A stretch of 64,000 nucleotides of DNA from Lelliottia wanjuensis (GTDB lineage: Bacteria > Pseudomonadota > Gammaproteobacteria > Enterobacterales > Enterobacteriaceae). Shown one piece after another: positions 26,574 to 35,041 of the stretch. A program made the position numbers and the translations under genes. Under the pieces are notes generated by a model. That model had not been told where the DNA came from. It was given only the letters and a program-made list of their open reading frames with translations, and did no database searches. The first letter of the stretch is position 1, and every line of letters begins with the position of its first letter. The stretch is taken from positions 1 through 64,000 of the forward strand of contig NZ_JASSOT010000055.1 in the NCBI RefSeq assembly GCF_030238365.1, in the 5' to 3' direction.

Positions 26574-27759
26574 CTAGTTGACGTCTAATAACCGGCATTG
26601 TGAGCAAAACGATAGTCTGTACTATTAGGCTATTTTATTGTCTATAGAATGCCCCTCGCTGGGTTGGGAGGGGCATAAAGAGTTGCGTATTCTGACCCAA
26701 TGTGAACACCCATTCTGGCGGGAAATACCACGATTTTGCACTATGATCAGAATCACTGTTCATTTTACCAGAATCGGCACCCCACCGGAATTACTGTTCA
26801 CGCCGCCAGATAAACCAGTGCACCGATGTCAGCAGCATCTCACCGGTGAAAAATGCTTTGCTACTGCAGACCTGGAACGAGCTTTAGTGCTGCGAACCCC
26901 TTCAACTAGCGACTAAAGAATAGTTACAACATTCATTGTAAAACGAGGGTGTTCCGGCCCTTCGGGCCGGAGCTGCGTCGGTTCAGCTGGGGTCTGGCGT
27001 GTGCACGGTATAGGGTTTCAGCCTGAAGAAGTCCGGCATACGGGCAGGTACTGAGTTCATTCAAATGATTCACAAACGGTAGTTTCAGCATCAACTGGCG
27101 ACGGGTTGCCATCGGCAGAACAGTTCTTTTTTGCTGCTTAAAAAAACCACAGCGCAACTATTACTGACTTGCCGCCGTTAGCGCGATGTAAGTCTAATAA
27201 ATCCACTTTGTTCCGGGAGTGGTATTCCAGTGACGCACTATTTCACTTTATTGCTCTAATGGAATCCTCCATCTCTACTGATATACGTGTCACCAGCATG
27301 TTGCTATATTCGATCCGTTGCGAACTTCATGCAGTCAATCAATTTATGAAACCACATGACATGAGAGTGTGGCTGAAGATGAATAAGTGAACACTCAAAC
27401 TCTGTATGAAATTTAAAACATCCAAAATATGTTAACGGAATTATTATTAATTATTAAAACTTATTTTCACGCTTACATCATAAAGTTTGATGGCTATCAC
27501 AAATTAATTACCCATAATTTTAAGGGTGTCTCATAAGTAATTGATAATAAACACCTGTAAATGCGCGCTATCTTTATTTTATCAATTTATAAAGCATGCG
27601 AAACACATACAATGAGAAATAACTAGATACGTAAATATTAGCCACTAACAAAACCATTCATAAAATATTACTTCTGCCTTGTTAGTTTCCCCTTCTATCA
27701 AATGAGGGTTAAAACATAATAACTTGCCTTGTCGCTCATTATCACCCTGGAGAATTTGT
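26574..27759. other. gene-poor junction between the ter island and the ICE
   Basis: Nearly 1.2 kb without a gene I can support. The left part (26.6-26.8 kb) holds degenerate repeats resembling insertion-sequence ends. A perfect 8-bp stem TCCGGCCC / GGGCCGGA with a 3-nt loop lies at 26953-26971. The right part (27.39-27.72 kb) is very AT-rich and leads into alpA. No tRNA fragment or attachment site could be identified. Confidence 0.5.
26701..26803. repeat. degenerate repeats like the multiple end repeats of an IS21-type element
   Basis: Three copies of a pattern CCrGAATnnnTGTTCA: reverse orientation at 26701-26718, forward at about 26746-26761 and 26786-26801. Multiple imperfect ~20-bp subterminal repeats are known from IS21-family ends. 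No istA or istB gene remains, so this would be a relic end. Family assignment is from memory of the end type and is tentative. Confidence 0.4.
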
Positions 27760-27954
27760 ATGTCACCACAAAACGACAACCACCTCCTGTTACGCATGAA
27801 GTCGGTGGAAAATAGAACCGGACTTAAGTGTTCGCAGATTTATGCCCGTATAAAAGAACATAATTTTCCCGCATTCATAAAAATTGGCCCAGCCAGCGTC
27901 GCCCGGCTCGAGCAAGAAATGAATGAATTGAGGAAAAAAATTAACCAGCGGTAA
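27760..27954 (+). CDS. AlpA-family small regulator
   Basis: A 64-aa MerR/AlpA-like winged-helix protein: LLRMKSVENRTGLKCSQIYARIKEHNFPAFIKIG is the typical AlpA helix-turn-helix with wing. TGGAG lies about 8 nt before the ATG at 27760. It is the first ICE gene seen and lies 28 bp before parB. AlpA proteins act in excision or early-gene control of genomic islands. The protein is shorter at the C-terminus than phage AlpA but is not obviously broken. Confidence 0.8.
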   Translation: MSPQNDNHLLLRMKSVENRTGLKCSQIYARIKEHNFPAFIKIGPASVARLEQEMNELRKKINQR

Positions 27955-27982
27955 TTGCCTCTCTGATACAGGAGCAATCATC

Positions 27983-29422
27983 ATGAATAATACCCCCCGG
28001 ACACTCATTACGGTCCCATTGAACAATTTGTACCCCTTCGATATGAACCCCCGACTTGTTCGTAACCCTGATTATAATGAAATAAAAGAGTCAATCCGTT
28101 CACGAGGTCTGGATCATCCCCCTTCGGTGACCCAACGTCCCGGCGAATCGTTTTACATTATTGCCAGCGGTGGAAATACCCGACTGGCTATTCTGAACGA
28201 CCTCTGGCAGGAGACACATGATGATAAATACCGGAACGTCACCTGTATATATCACCCCTGGCAGTCGAAAAAAAGTCTCGCTGAAGGTAATTTGCACTGC
28301 CTACTCGGCCATCTGATCGAAAACGAAATGCGGGGGTCACTAACATTTATTGAACGCGCACTGGGTGTTCAGCATGCGAAGGAACTGTATCAACACACCA
28401 ATTCAGGTTCTCTCTCGCAGACTCAATTGGCCCGGCAACTGTGCCACGACGGATTTCCGGTGACGCAGTCCTCTATCAGCCGGATGGAATCCGCTATTGA
28501 ATTGCTGCTCCCGCATATTCCTGACGTACTGTATGGCGGTCTTTCCCGAACTGTGGTTGAAAAGATACTGCTGTTGCGAAACAGTACCGAACAGTTTTGG
28601 TTTCAGCAATCAGCAAACCGGGATGACCTGCCGCTGTTTGCCGATATTTTCGCTCTAGCCCTGTTGCCTTTTAATGGTCCGCTGGTCGGTTTCTCTCTTG
28701 AGCATCTGCGAGATGAACTAACTGGCTTAATCAGTCAGGCGCTCGAGATTGATTACAACACCGTCGCGCTGATAACCGACAGCCGCAACATGAAGCGCCA
28801 GCATCTGCTCGGGATTGCGCCTCCTACGATACCGGCCTTGGCACAACAACGAACCCGCCCGCCGACGCCCACCATACAATCAGAAACAGCGCGAACCTCT
28901 CCTCCTCCAGGAGAGGATAACGTCAACAAAGAGGGTACCGAAGATTCTGTCGTCACGTCTGAGTTTTCTGATATCCCAGATCCTACCCTTCCCGCAGCCG
29001 AAGATAACCAGACAGTGGGAGCTGCCTCAACGGCACATCATTCGCCCACCGGCCCTGATACTATCTGGGATATTGATCCGCTAACGGATACTCCGGAATA
29101 CCTTGCTACTGTCGCGGATCAGTTGGCCTGGGAGCTGGCAGCGACAGCCGGCCTTGCCTATCTTATTTCACCTTCTGTCATTAATGGATTTGAACTTGCC
29201 AGCCCGGAGACCAAGATTTTCGGTGACGCCAGGCTCATGTTTCAGCTTTTGTCTTTTGTCGCAGGAAAAGCATCCGACTTCCCGGCGATCTGGCACCAGT
29301 TGCTGATCGGATCACCAGGCCAGCCAGCACTCCTGAATGATACGACGATGATCCCGTTGTTCCGGCTGATACGCACATTACGTCGTCTGCATGAAAAGCA
29401 GCAGGAAGGAGTCATTGCATGA
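27983..29422 (+). CDS. ParB-family protein of the ICE
   Basis: A 479-aa ParB-type protein of the PFGI-1/SPI-7 ICE group. Residues about 8-105 are the ParB/Srx nucleotide-binding domain (LITVPLNNLYPFDMNPRL, ASGGNTRLAIL), followed by an HTH region (SLSQTQLARQLCHDGFPVTQSSISRME). The middle is a proline/threonine-rich linker; the C-terminal ~110 residues are helical. No parA is seen next to it. The stop overlaps the start of the DUF2857 gene by 4 bp. Confidence 0.85.
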   Translation: MNNTPRTLITVPLNNLYPFDMNPRLVRNPDYNEIKESIRSRGLDHPPSVTQRPGESFYIIASGGNTRLAILNDLWQETHDDKYRNVTCIYHPWQSKKSLAEGNLHCLLGHLIENEMRGSLTFIERALGVQHAKELYQHTNSGSLSQTQLARQLCHDGFPVTQSSISRMESAIELLLPHIPDVLYGGLSRTVVEKILLLRNSTEQFWFQQSANRDDLPLFADIFALALLPFNGPLVGFSLEHLRDELTGLISQALEIDYNTVALITDSRNMKRQHLLGIAPPTIPALAQQRTRPPTPTIQSETARTSPPPGEDNVNKEGTEDSVVTSEFSDIPDPTLPAAEDNQTVGAASTAHHSPTGPDTIWDIDPLTDTPEYLATVADQLAWELAATAGLAYLISPSVINGFELASPETKIFGDARLMFQLLSFVAGKASDFPAIWHQLLIGSPGQPALLNDTTMIPLFRLIRTLRRLHEKQQEGVIA

Positions 29423-30012
29423 TCCCGTCACTTAATTTTGCCGTGCTCACTGATGTGCTCAGTGCCCTGAAAGAGGGAAATCTACGTCACTGCGAATCCA
29501 TGGGATTTACCTATGATGAGCTTAACGCCATAAACGCTCTGTCACTTGATGAGTTGTTTGCCCTCAGCCGCACATCTGCGCAGTTTATGAATGTCACGAT
29601 ACACCATGATGTTCTTCGCCAGATCCTGGCTCAGGCTCGTCAGGAACTCATACTGCAAAACCGGATTCGACAGGCCATTCAATTAGGAGGCTCCATTGAA
29701 CTTCTCAATCTATTTTTTGGGCTGTCATCCGGAGAAATCAGCGCCCGTCGCCGGTTACAGGGGATATCACTGCCGCAGGGCCGTACCCAGATACCTGACG
29801 AAGAGATCGACGCCAAAATTTGGCGATGCTGGGAGCGATTACGCCCGGCAAATCTGTATTCGATGGATGCGCTGGATGCCATGTTGCAGATTACAGAAGA
29901 GCTTCAGGTCTCCGAAGAGCTGAGCTCGCATCCCAACGAACTGTCCCTGACCGTGGTATGGAATCGCATCATGTTGTGCGAAAAGGAAAAAGAGGAGAGA
30001 TCCCATGGTTGA
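29419..30012 (+). CDS. DUF2857-family ICE protein
   Basis: A 197-aa protein matching the DUF2857 family carried by SPI-7/PFGI-1 ICEs directly after parB. It has a helical N-terminus (ALSLDELFALSRTSAQFM), a conserved middle (LNLFFGLSSGEISARRRLQG, which resembles an HTH) and a charged C-terminus. The start ATG overlaps the parB stop and the stop overlaps the next gene, so the three are coupled. A regulatory or FlhD/FlhC-like role is suggested for the family but unproven. Confidence 0.78.
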   Translation: MIPSLNFAVLTDVLSALKEGNLRHCESMGFTYDELNAINALSLDELFALSRTSAQFMNVTIHHDVLRQILAQARQELILQNRIRQAIQLGGSIELLNLFFGLSSGEISARRRLQGISLPQGRTQIPDEEIDAKIWRCWERLRPANLYSMDALDAMLQITEELQVSEELSSHPNELSLTVVWNRIMLCEKEKEERSHG

Positions 30013-30211
30013 TGAAATCGACCGCGATCAGGCGTGTAATGAACAGAGCCTGCAAACCTGCATTGATCAAATCCGTTCGTGCCGCTCATCCTCACCGTCG
30101 AGGTCCTTCTGCGTGCGCTGTGCAGAGCCCATCCCTGAGAAGCGACGACAGTTGATACCCGGCGTCAGCCTGTGTGTCAGTTGCCAGCAGGAGGTGGAGC
30201 AGCGTGGTTGA
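30005..30211 (+). CDS. TraR/DksA-type C4 zinc-finger protein
   Basis: A 68-aa protein with a C-x2-C...C-x2-C finger (CVRC near residues 36-39 and CVSC near 57-60) and an acidic helical N-terminus, the layout of short TraR/DksA proteins that bind RNA polymerase in its secondary channel. It overlaps the DUF2857 gene by 8 bp. A Ser-rich stretch (SCRSSSPSRS) precedes the finger. Confidence 0.75.
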   Translation: MVDEIDRDQACNEQSLQTCIDQIRSCRSSSPSRSFCVRCAEPIPEKRRQLIPGVSLCVSCQQEVEQRG

Positions 30212-30498
30212 TGGGGTGTGCGGTATATAATGTAAGCAGTCACTGACACGGCACCTGTAGCGTAACTGGCTGATTAATCATATCAATAACAACATCAATA
30301 GGCTGTGGCTTACGGAGATGCAAGGTGCAGCCTCAAATTATGCGGCCCCGCATAATCCGGCGCGACATTTATATATTCATCTGCTGTCGCTGCCGTCCGG
30401 CTGATTAATTTTCACCCGCCAGACCGGTTTTATCCTTGTTGACCCCCTCCCCGGCAGCGCATGGTAGCTCGTCCTCTCACCATTCGCCGGAGTTTATT
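30212..30498. promoter_or_regulatory. regulatory intergenic region with a 20-bp perfect palindrome
   Basis: No gene in 287 bp. It contains the perfect inverted repeat ATTATGCGGCCCCGCATAAT at 30337-30356 (9-bp arms) and a direct repeat GGCTGATTAAT at 30268-30278 and 30399-30409 flanking it. This may be an operator, a partition site or an origin feature for the replication genes that follow. Confidence 0.5.
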
Positions 30499-31311
30499 AT
30501 GAGCGACCCCAGTCACGAGCAATCGTATACCCTTACCAGCGGCCCGTTGCGCAGCGCCATCACCATCGAACTGCATACCCACCGTGCCGTCCAGCTCTGG
30601 CAGGGACGCCAGAGCTCAGCCTCACCGGAGGGCCATCCTCTGCACCCGATTATCGGCATCCCCCGTTTTCTGAACCTGCTCAATATCATCCGTATGGATT
30701 CCTCGCTGGATAATCCCTGCGCCGATCTGTATATGCTGAAACTCGAAGAGCGGCTGCTGCATGCCCGCCGCGAGATGGACCGGATGACGGGCAGCGTGAA
30801 CGGTATTTTTAACCTTCTCCCCGACACGCTGACGGTGGAAAACTGCCTCAGCATCCAGCCTGTCCGGTTTCCGGTGTTCTCGGCCTCACAGCTGGGTTTT
30901 ATCGGCATCTACCTGCTGACAGACTTCGATAAGCTGGCGCGTAACATCCAACTGGCGACCCATATGGCGCTGCTGAACCGCGTTGAGTGCAACGATCTCA
31001 TTCAGCGCAGTTCGGGCATTATCCGCAGCATCTTCTCACTGGCCCAGAAATACCGCCGTATCCCCGTTACCCGGGAGGATTTTAAGGAGGACAACGCCCG
31101 GGCAAAAGCGGCGACGGCGCTTGTCGGCAAGCTGCCCGACGATATTCTTGATGGCTCCCGCCGTTCACAGTTTGCGCCGCCCCTGCGCCGAACCCCTTCC
31201 ACCGAAAATCCCCCACCACCAGCGCCGGCGGATGAAACGGATGACGCTGCGCCAGGTTCCCCACAGTTCAGTGAAGACACACTGCCTGCGCCAGAAACGG
31301 AGGCGGAATAA
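30499..31311 (+). CDS. PFL_4669-family ICE protein
   Basis: A 270-aa protein matching the PFL_4669 (TIGR03761) family of PFGI-1-type ICEs: IGIPRFLNLLNIIRMDSSLDNPCADLYMLKLEERL is characteristic, and a Pro-rich tail follows. The start ATG at 30499 has CCGGAG about 7 nt upstream; a longer frame from 30436 lacks this. It is the first gene of a replication/maintenance block and overlaps DUF3158 by one base. The molecular function is unknown. Confidence 0.85.
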   Translation: MSDPSHEQSYTLTSGPLRSAITIELHTHRAVQLWQGRQSSASPEGHPLHPIIGIPRFLNLLNIIRMDSSLDNPCADLYMLKLEERLLHARREMDRMTGSVNGIFNLLPDTLTVENCLSIQPVRFPVFSASQLGFIGIYLLTDFDKLARNIQLATHMALLNRVECNDLIQRSSGIIRSIFSLAQKYRRIPVTREDFKEDNARAKAATALVGKLPDDILDGSRRSQFAPPLRRTPSTENPPPPAPADETDDAAPGSPQFSEDTLPAPETEAE

Positions 31312-31823
31312 TGGCTGATCAGGGCTACAAACGCCTGGCTGACGAAGACTACAACTCGCTGGCTGATGAAAGCACGCTAAAGGGCCTTTTAAGAGTAAGG
31401 GAGCTGTCGCTGCTGGCGCAGGATGCGCTGGCGGCAAGAGCGATCCTGCACCAGATTCAGGTCCGCATGCTTCAGCGCGCCTGGCGCTTCCCGGTACGCT
31501 ACTTACCGTTACTTCTGTGCCGTGGGCCAGCCCGCTCTGGTGCAAATTTTCTGCGCTGGCGCAACCAGGAGAACAACCGCTCCGGCGTACTGGCCTGGCA
31601 GGAGCTGATGCAGTCGCCACAGTTGCCGCCTCAGGCCAGGGAGGCCCTGCTGCAGATTGAGCGCGACCGGATTGTCTTCAACATGCAGATGTCCGTCCTC
31701 ACCTTTATTCTGCGCCAGTGCCGTGAATGCGCCAAAAAAAACACCGATGCCGACACGCTGGCGGCGTCTCTTCTCCCCTCACCCGACAGGAAACATCATC
31801 ATGGCCCGACGGGACTTAAATAA
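31311..31823 (+). CDS. DUF3158-family ICE protein
   Basis: A 170-aa protein of the DUF3158 family, always placed between the PFL_4669 gene and ssb in these ICEs. The conserved core includes SLADESTLKGLLRV and a basic run LQRAWRFPVRYLPLLLCRGP, then FLRWRN. Its last 23 bases overlap ssb. The biochemical role is unknown; context suggests DNA replication or processing. Confidence 0.82.
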   Translation: MADQGYKRLADEDYNSLADESTLKGLLRVRELSLLAQDALAARAILHQIQVRMLQRAWRFPVRYLPLLLCRGPARSGANFLRWRNQENNRSGVLAWQELMQSPQLPPQAREALLQIERDRIVFNMQMSVLTFILRQCRECAKKNTDADTLAASLLPSPDRKHHHGPTGLK

Positions 31824-32262
31824 GCTGTGCATCATCGGTTATCTCGGCCAGGATCCGGAGATCCGCTACACCGCCGATAAACAACCCATCGCCCTGTTTT
31901 CCGTCGCCACAACGGAGAGCTGGCGCAACAAAGAGACCGGCGAGCATCAGGAGCGCACACAGTGGCACCGGGTGGTTGTCTATAACCGGCTGGCCGATGT
32001 CGCCGCACAATTCCTGAAACAGGGCAACCAGGTGTATCTCGAAGGTCGCCTGAAAACCCGGCGCTGGACGGATACTCTTGGCGCGGAACGGCTGGCCGTT
32101 GAAGTCATCGTGGATATGAACGGTACACTGCAGATTTTGGGCCACGGACCGGGAGCTCCCACCAGCGGGCAAACTGAAATCCCCCCTGAGCCAGAAACTG
32201 ACACCCGGCAACCGGAATTGCCCGGATTATCAGAAAACAATCATAAGGAAGCCGCTGATTAA
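31801..32262 (+). CDS. ssb: single-stranded DNA-binding protein
   Basis: A 153-aa SSB. Residues 1-105 are the OB-fold (NKLCIIGYLGQDPEIRYT, W in TQWHRVVVYNRLADVAAQFLKQG, VYLEGRLKTRRW). The C-terminus is acidic but lacks the usual DDDIPF-type tip (it ends HKEAAD), as in several mobile-element SSBs. The start ATG at 31801 lies inside the DUF3158 reading frame. It protects transferred single-stranded DNA. A terminator follows. Confidence 0.92.
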   Translation: MARRDLNKLCIIGYLGQDPEIRYTADKQPIALFSVATTESWRNKETGEHQERTQWHRVVVYNRLADVAAQFLKQGNQVYLEGRLKTRRWTDTLGAERLAVEVIVDMNGTLQILGHGPGAPTSGQTEIPPEPETDTRQPELPGLSENNHKEAAD

Positions 32263-32285
32263 TGAATGCTGATGTCTGAAAAATA

Positions 32286-32329
32286 ACAGGAATGGCACCG
32301 GTACCGGACGCCATTCCTGTTTATTTTTA
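32286..32329 (+). terminator. intrinsic terminator after ssb
   Basis: An 11-bp perfect stem ACAGGAATGGC / GCCATTCCTGT with a 13-nt loop, then TTATTTTTAT. It lies 23 bp past the ssb stop. The remaining spacer up to 32595 has no gene. Confidence 0.85.
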
Positions 32330-32539
32330 TCTGCCGAAAACACTTTCTGCTGTTTCGTCCACGGCTTTTATCGTCTGATAGCCCTGCGTTACTCATCCTG
32401 TACGGATGGCCCTTTGACAGCAGGCTGAAAGCTGTCGCATCCCGGATGTAATGCCAGCCCTGAATGCTCAATACGACTGAAAATGAGCAGTATACCCGGT
32501 ATACCGTCGTTGCTGTTTTAACCACTTCTGACCCCTGCG

Positions 32540-32569
32540 GGAGACAAATCCCGCACGGGATCTGTCTCC
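32540..32569 (+). promoter_or_regulatory. strong leader hairpin before the STY4534-like gene
   Basis: GGAGACA (32540-32546) pairs with TGTCTCC (32563-32569), and inside it ATCCC pairs with GGGAT around a GCAC loop; only one mismatch interrupts the stem. No T run follows, and the gene starts 27 bp later, so this looks like an mRNA leader element and not a terminator. Confidence 0.5.
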
Positions 32570-32595
32570 GGTCATAACATACCTGGAGATTGATA

Positions 32596-33078
32596 ATGAA
32601 CACTGAACACAAATATTTTGACCTGCACACCCGTGGAATTGGCTATGTGAATCGCCTGCGCACGGTCACGCCGAAAAAAGGCGATGCATTTACCGCCTGT
32701 ACCATTGCTGCCCTGCGCGGTTCGACGGACAGCGTGGAATATACCTGGTTTGATGTACGCGTTTATAACGACGAAGCCGTTCGTCTACTCACCCGTTGCC
32801 AGGAGGCGCTGGCACGCCATGACAAGGTGTTGATTGCCTTTCGTATCGGAGATATCTGTCCCGAAGTCTTCGAATACCGCAAAGGCGAACGCGCCGGTCA
32901 GCAGGGCATCAGCCTCAAGGGGCGTCTGCTCTTCATCTCGTCTCTGTATATCAACGGTAGCCTGGTCTGGGCGCATGAAACAACGGTGCCGGAACCCGAT
33001 GAACCGCAACCCGAACCACAACCGAAAGTACCTCCGACACCCGCTGTAAAAACAGACGTGGACGCAGTTCAGTTCTGA
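32596..33078 (+). CDS. STY4534-family ICE replication protein (DUF3577)
   Basis: A 160-aa protein of the STY4534/DUF3577 family found in SPI-7-like ICEs. It begins MNTEHKYFDLHTRGIGYVNR and contains the conserved TACTIAALRGSTDSVEYTWFDVRV, which looks like an OB-fold strand pair. The C-terminus is Pro/Glu-rich. CTGGAG lies about 9 nt before the ATG at 32596; a TTG two codons earlier is less likely. It is associated with ICE replication; direct function is unproven. Confidence 0.82.
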   Translation: MNTEHKYFDLHTRGIGYVNRLRTVTPKKGDAFTACTIAALRGSTDSVEYTWFDVRVYNDEAVRLLTRCQEALARHDKVLIAFRIGDICPEVFEYRKGERAGQQGISLKGRLLFISSLYINGSLVWAHETTVPEPDEPQPEPQPKVPPTPAVKTDVDAVQF

Positions 33079-33163
33079 ATCTGTCTCTCACAAACCTTCA
33101 CTCACCTGTCAGGGGCGACTCCTGACGGAGCCAGCCTCTGCTTTTTTTATCACGAGGCAACCT

Positions 33164-34087
33164 ATGACATCTTCAGCATCCCACACCGATATCTACCAGA
33201 AAGTCACCGACGAAATCATCGAAGCCCTGGAACAGGGAAATCCGCCCTGGATACGCCCCTGGCGCGATGGCGAACCGGTATTTCCACTCAACATTGCATC
33301 AGGACGCGCCTATAACGGCATCAACATTCCCCTGCTCTGGCGCAGCGCCGATAAAAACGGCTATGAAAATGACCGCTGGCTCACGTTCCATCAGGCACTG
33401 CAGGCCGGAGGAAATGTCCGCAAGGGTGAAAAATCCACCTTTGCCACCCTGTACCTGCCAAAAGAACGGGAATTGCTGGATAAAACCGGCGCGCCACTGC
33501 TGAACGACGACGGCTCGCCGCGGGTGACACAATTCGCGCTGCTGAAAGAGTTTCGTCTGTTTAACGTGGCGCAGTGTGAGGGATTGCCCGACGCGTTTCT
33601 GGCTCCGGTGGTCAGGATGAATACACCGCTGGAAACAGCGGAAAACATCAAAACGCACAGTGGAGTAACGGTTGCCCACCGCCAGCAAAACAGAGCGTAT
33701 TACTACCCCGCACAGGACAGAATTATGCTCCCTCACCCGGCGCAGTTTCCCTGTCAGGAAGACTATTACAGCACCCTGCTGCACGAACTCACCCACGCCA
33801 CCGGGCATCAGTCCCGTCTGAGCCGTGAAGGGATCACCTCACCCACCGCCCGGTTTGGCAACGCGCATTATGCGTTCGAAGAACTGGTGGCGGAGATGGG
33901 GTCGGCATTTCTGTGCGCTCATACCGGTATTGCGTCCCGGCTACAGCACGCCAGCTATATCGCCAGCTGGCTGAAGATACTCCGCGAAGACAATAAAGCG
34001 ATTATCCGCGCCAGTGGACAGGCCCGTCAGGCCTGTGAATGGCTGCTGAAACAGGCGGCAGAGCAGCCTTACCGGCTTTCTGCGTAG
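33164..34087 (+). CDS. ArdC-like ssDNA-binding/zincin protein
   Basis: A 307-aa protein of the ArdC type. Residues about 8-135 form the ArdC N-terminal ssDNA-binding domain (YQKVTDEIIEALEQGNPPW, RAYNGINIPLLW). A zincin metallopeptidase follows with HELTH at 207-211 and a downstream glutamate in FEELVAEMGSAFL. Such proteins protect incoming DNA from restriction during conjugation. A leader hairpin (GTCAGG / CCTGAC, 33108-33126) precedes it, similar in position to that of the STY4534 gene. Confidence 0.88.
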   Translation: MTSSASHTDIYQKVTDEIIEALEQGNPPWIRPWRDGEPVFPLNIASGRAYNGINIPLLWRSADKNGYENDRWLTFHQALQAGGNVRKGEKSTFATLYLPKERELLDKTGAPLLNDDGSPRVTQFALLKEFRLFNVAQCEGLPDAFLAPVVRMNTPLETAENIKTHSGVTVAHRQQNRAYYYPAQDRIMLPHPAQFPCQEDYYSTLLHELTHATGHQSRLSREGITSPTARFGNAHYAFEELVAEMGSAFLCAHTGIASRLQHASYIASWLKILREDNKAIIRASGQARQACEWLLKQAAEQPYRLSA

Positions 34088-34146
34088 CGCGATTTCTCAG
34101 ACAACGCTTCCCCTCTTCTTCATTTACATTCACGAAGGACACATCG

Positions 34147-34473
34147 ATGCCAGAAATTAACCCACCCGGCCCCGTCTGGAGCTTACGGCACGATATCACG
34201 CCCGCGTTTGGCGCACGGTTAGTTCAGGAAGGGCCAAAGCTGCACTTTCTTGCTGACCGGGCCACGCTCTCCGGCGAGTTTACGCCTGAACAATGTGAAA
34301 AGCTGGACGCCACTTTTCCGCTGTTTATTGCGCGACTTGAAGTGGCGCTCCACGACGGACGGCTGGATCCACGCCGCTCCACCAGGATAACCGACACCGT
34401 TAACGGACTGACCTGCGAAGCCGACACGCGCGGCTCCTGCGGCTACGTTTACCTCACCATTTATCCGGCCTGA
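34147..34473 (+). CDS. YeeU/CbeA-family type IV antitoxin (no partner toxin gene)
   Basis: A 108-aa protein clearly of the YeeU (CbeA) family: TPAFGARLVQEGPKLHFLAD, the middle LDATFPLFIARLEVALHDG and the ending CGYVYLTIYP follow the family pattern throughout. CbeA counteracts the toxin CbtA by stabilising FtsZ/MreB filaments. GAAGGA lies 7 nt before the ATG at 34147. The gene normally comes just before cbtA; here a seven-codon ORF and relic sequence replace the toxin. Confidence 0.88.
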   Translation: MPEINPPGPVWSLRHDITPAFGARLVQEGPKLHFLADRATLSGEFTPEQCEKLDATFPLFIARLEVALHDGRLDPRRSTRITDTVNGLTCEADTRGSCGYVYLTIYPA

Positions 34474-34596
34474 CAGGAGGAGACCTTATGGCTGCAATCA
34501 TTCTATCGTGACAAAACACTTCCCGGGGATGCTGCCGGCAGCATGATGACACTGCCATCCCTTAATTCACGTTTCTTTATTCACAGAGAGCAGCAT

Positions 34597-34866
34597 ATGC
34601 GCATTTTAATTTCTCCAGGCCGTCTGTACGCCACCGCGGGCGTTAATCATCTGATATCACAGGGCCTTGATATTCGCCCCCTGCTTAGCCGACATTTACG
34701 CGGCGACTGGGGCGATATCGGTGACGATGACAAATTAGCCAACGATGATGCAGTCCGGATGCATAATGACAGAATTCTGTCGGCCTATGCTATTACGCCG
34801 GATATTAAAATCTGGATACTGACCGATGAAGGTATTACCACCATTCTGTTGCCATCGGAATACTAA
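34597..34866 (+). CDS. conserved small ICE/plasmid protein (89 aa)
   Basis: An 89-aa acidic protein: MRILISPGRLYATAGVNHLI, central HLRGDWGDIGDDDKLANDDA, then IWILTDEGITTILLPSEY. Proteins of this pattern recur on plasmids and ICEs near antirestriction genes; the function is unknown. The start at 34597 follows AGAGAG; a frame from 34543 extends into relic sequence. A 16-bp palindrome (ATGCTGCCGGCAGCAT, 34529-34544) lies upstream. Confidence 0.7.
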   Translation: MRILISPGRLYATAGVNHLISQGLDIRPLLSRHLRGDWGDIGDDDKLANDDAVRMHNDRILSAYAITPDIKIWILTDEGITTILLPSEY

Positions 34867-35011
34867 CCACCGGGCAAAATAGTCATTTCGGCACGAATAT
34901 CATCTCACCTTTTATTTCTGTCTGAAAAACAATTTTCTCTGTCTGTATTTTCTTTGTTGATTATTCTGATGCTGTTTTCCTTCCCGTCATACATGGGCTC
35001 CTCAACCCCTT

Positions 35012-35041
35012 CGGGCATCATCCTCTGATGCCCGTTTTTTT
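35012..35041 (+). terminator. intrinsic terminator after the 89-aa gene
   Basis: A 9-bp perfect stem CGGGCATCA / TGATGCCCG with a 5-nt loop and seven T residues, 145 bp past the stop of the 89-aa gene. One of the strongest terminators in the window. Confidence 0.9.

Noticed and set aside
26933..27157. Minus-strand frame of 74 codons in the ter/ICE junction
   Set aside because: No supported start, no family resemblance, and its 3' end includes a GC-rich hairpin; it may be IS debris but cannot be assigned.
26574..27759. Possible tRNA-derived attachment site at the left ICE boundary
   Set aside because: I found no tRNA 3' end or direct repeat with the right side; the integrase end is not in the window.
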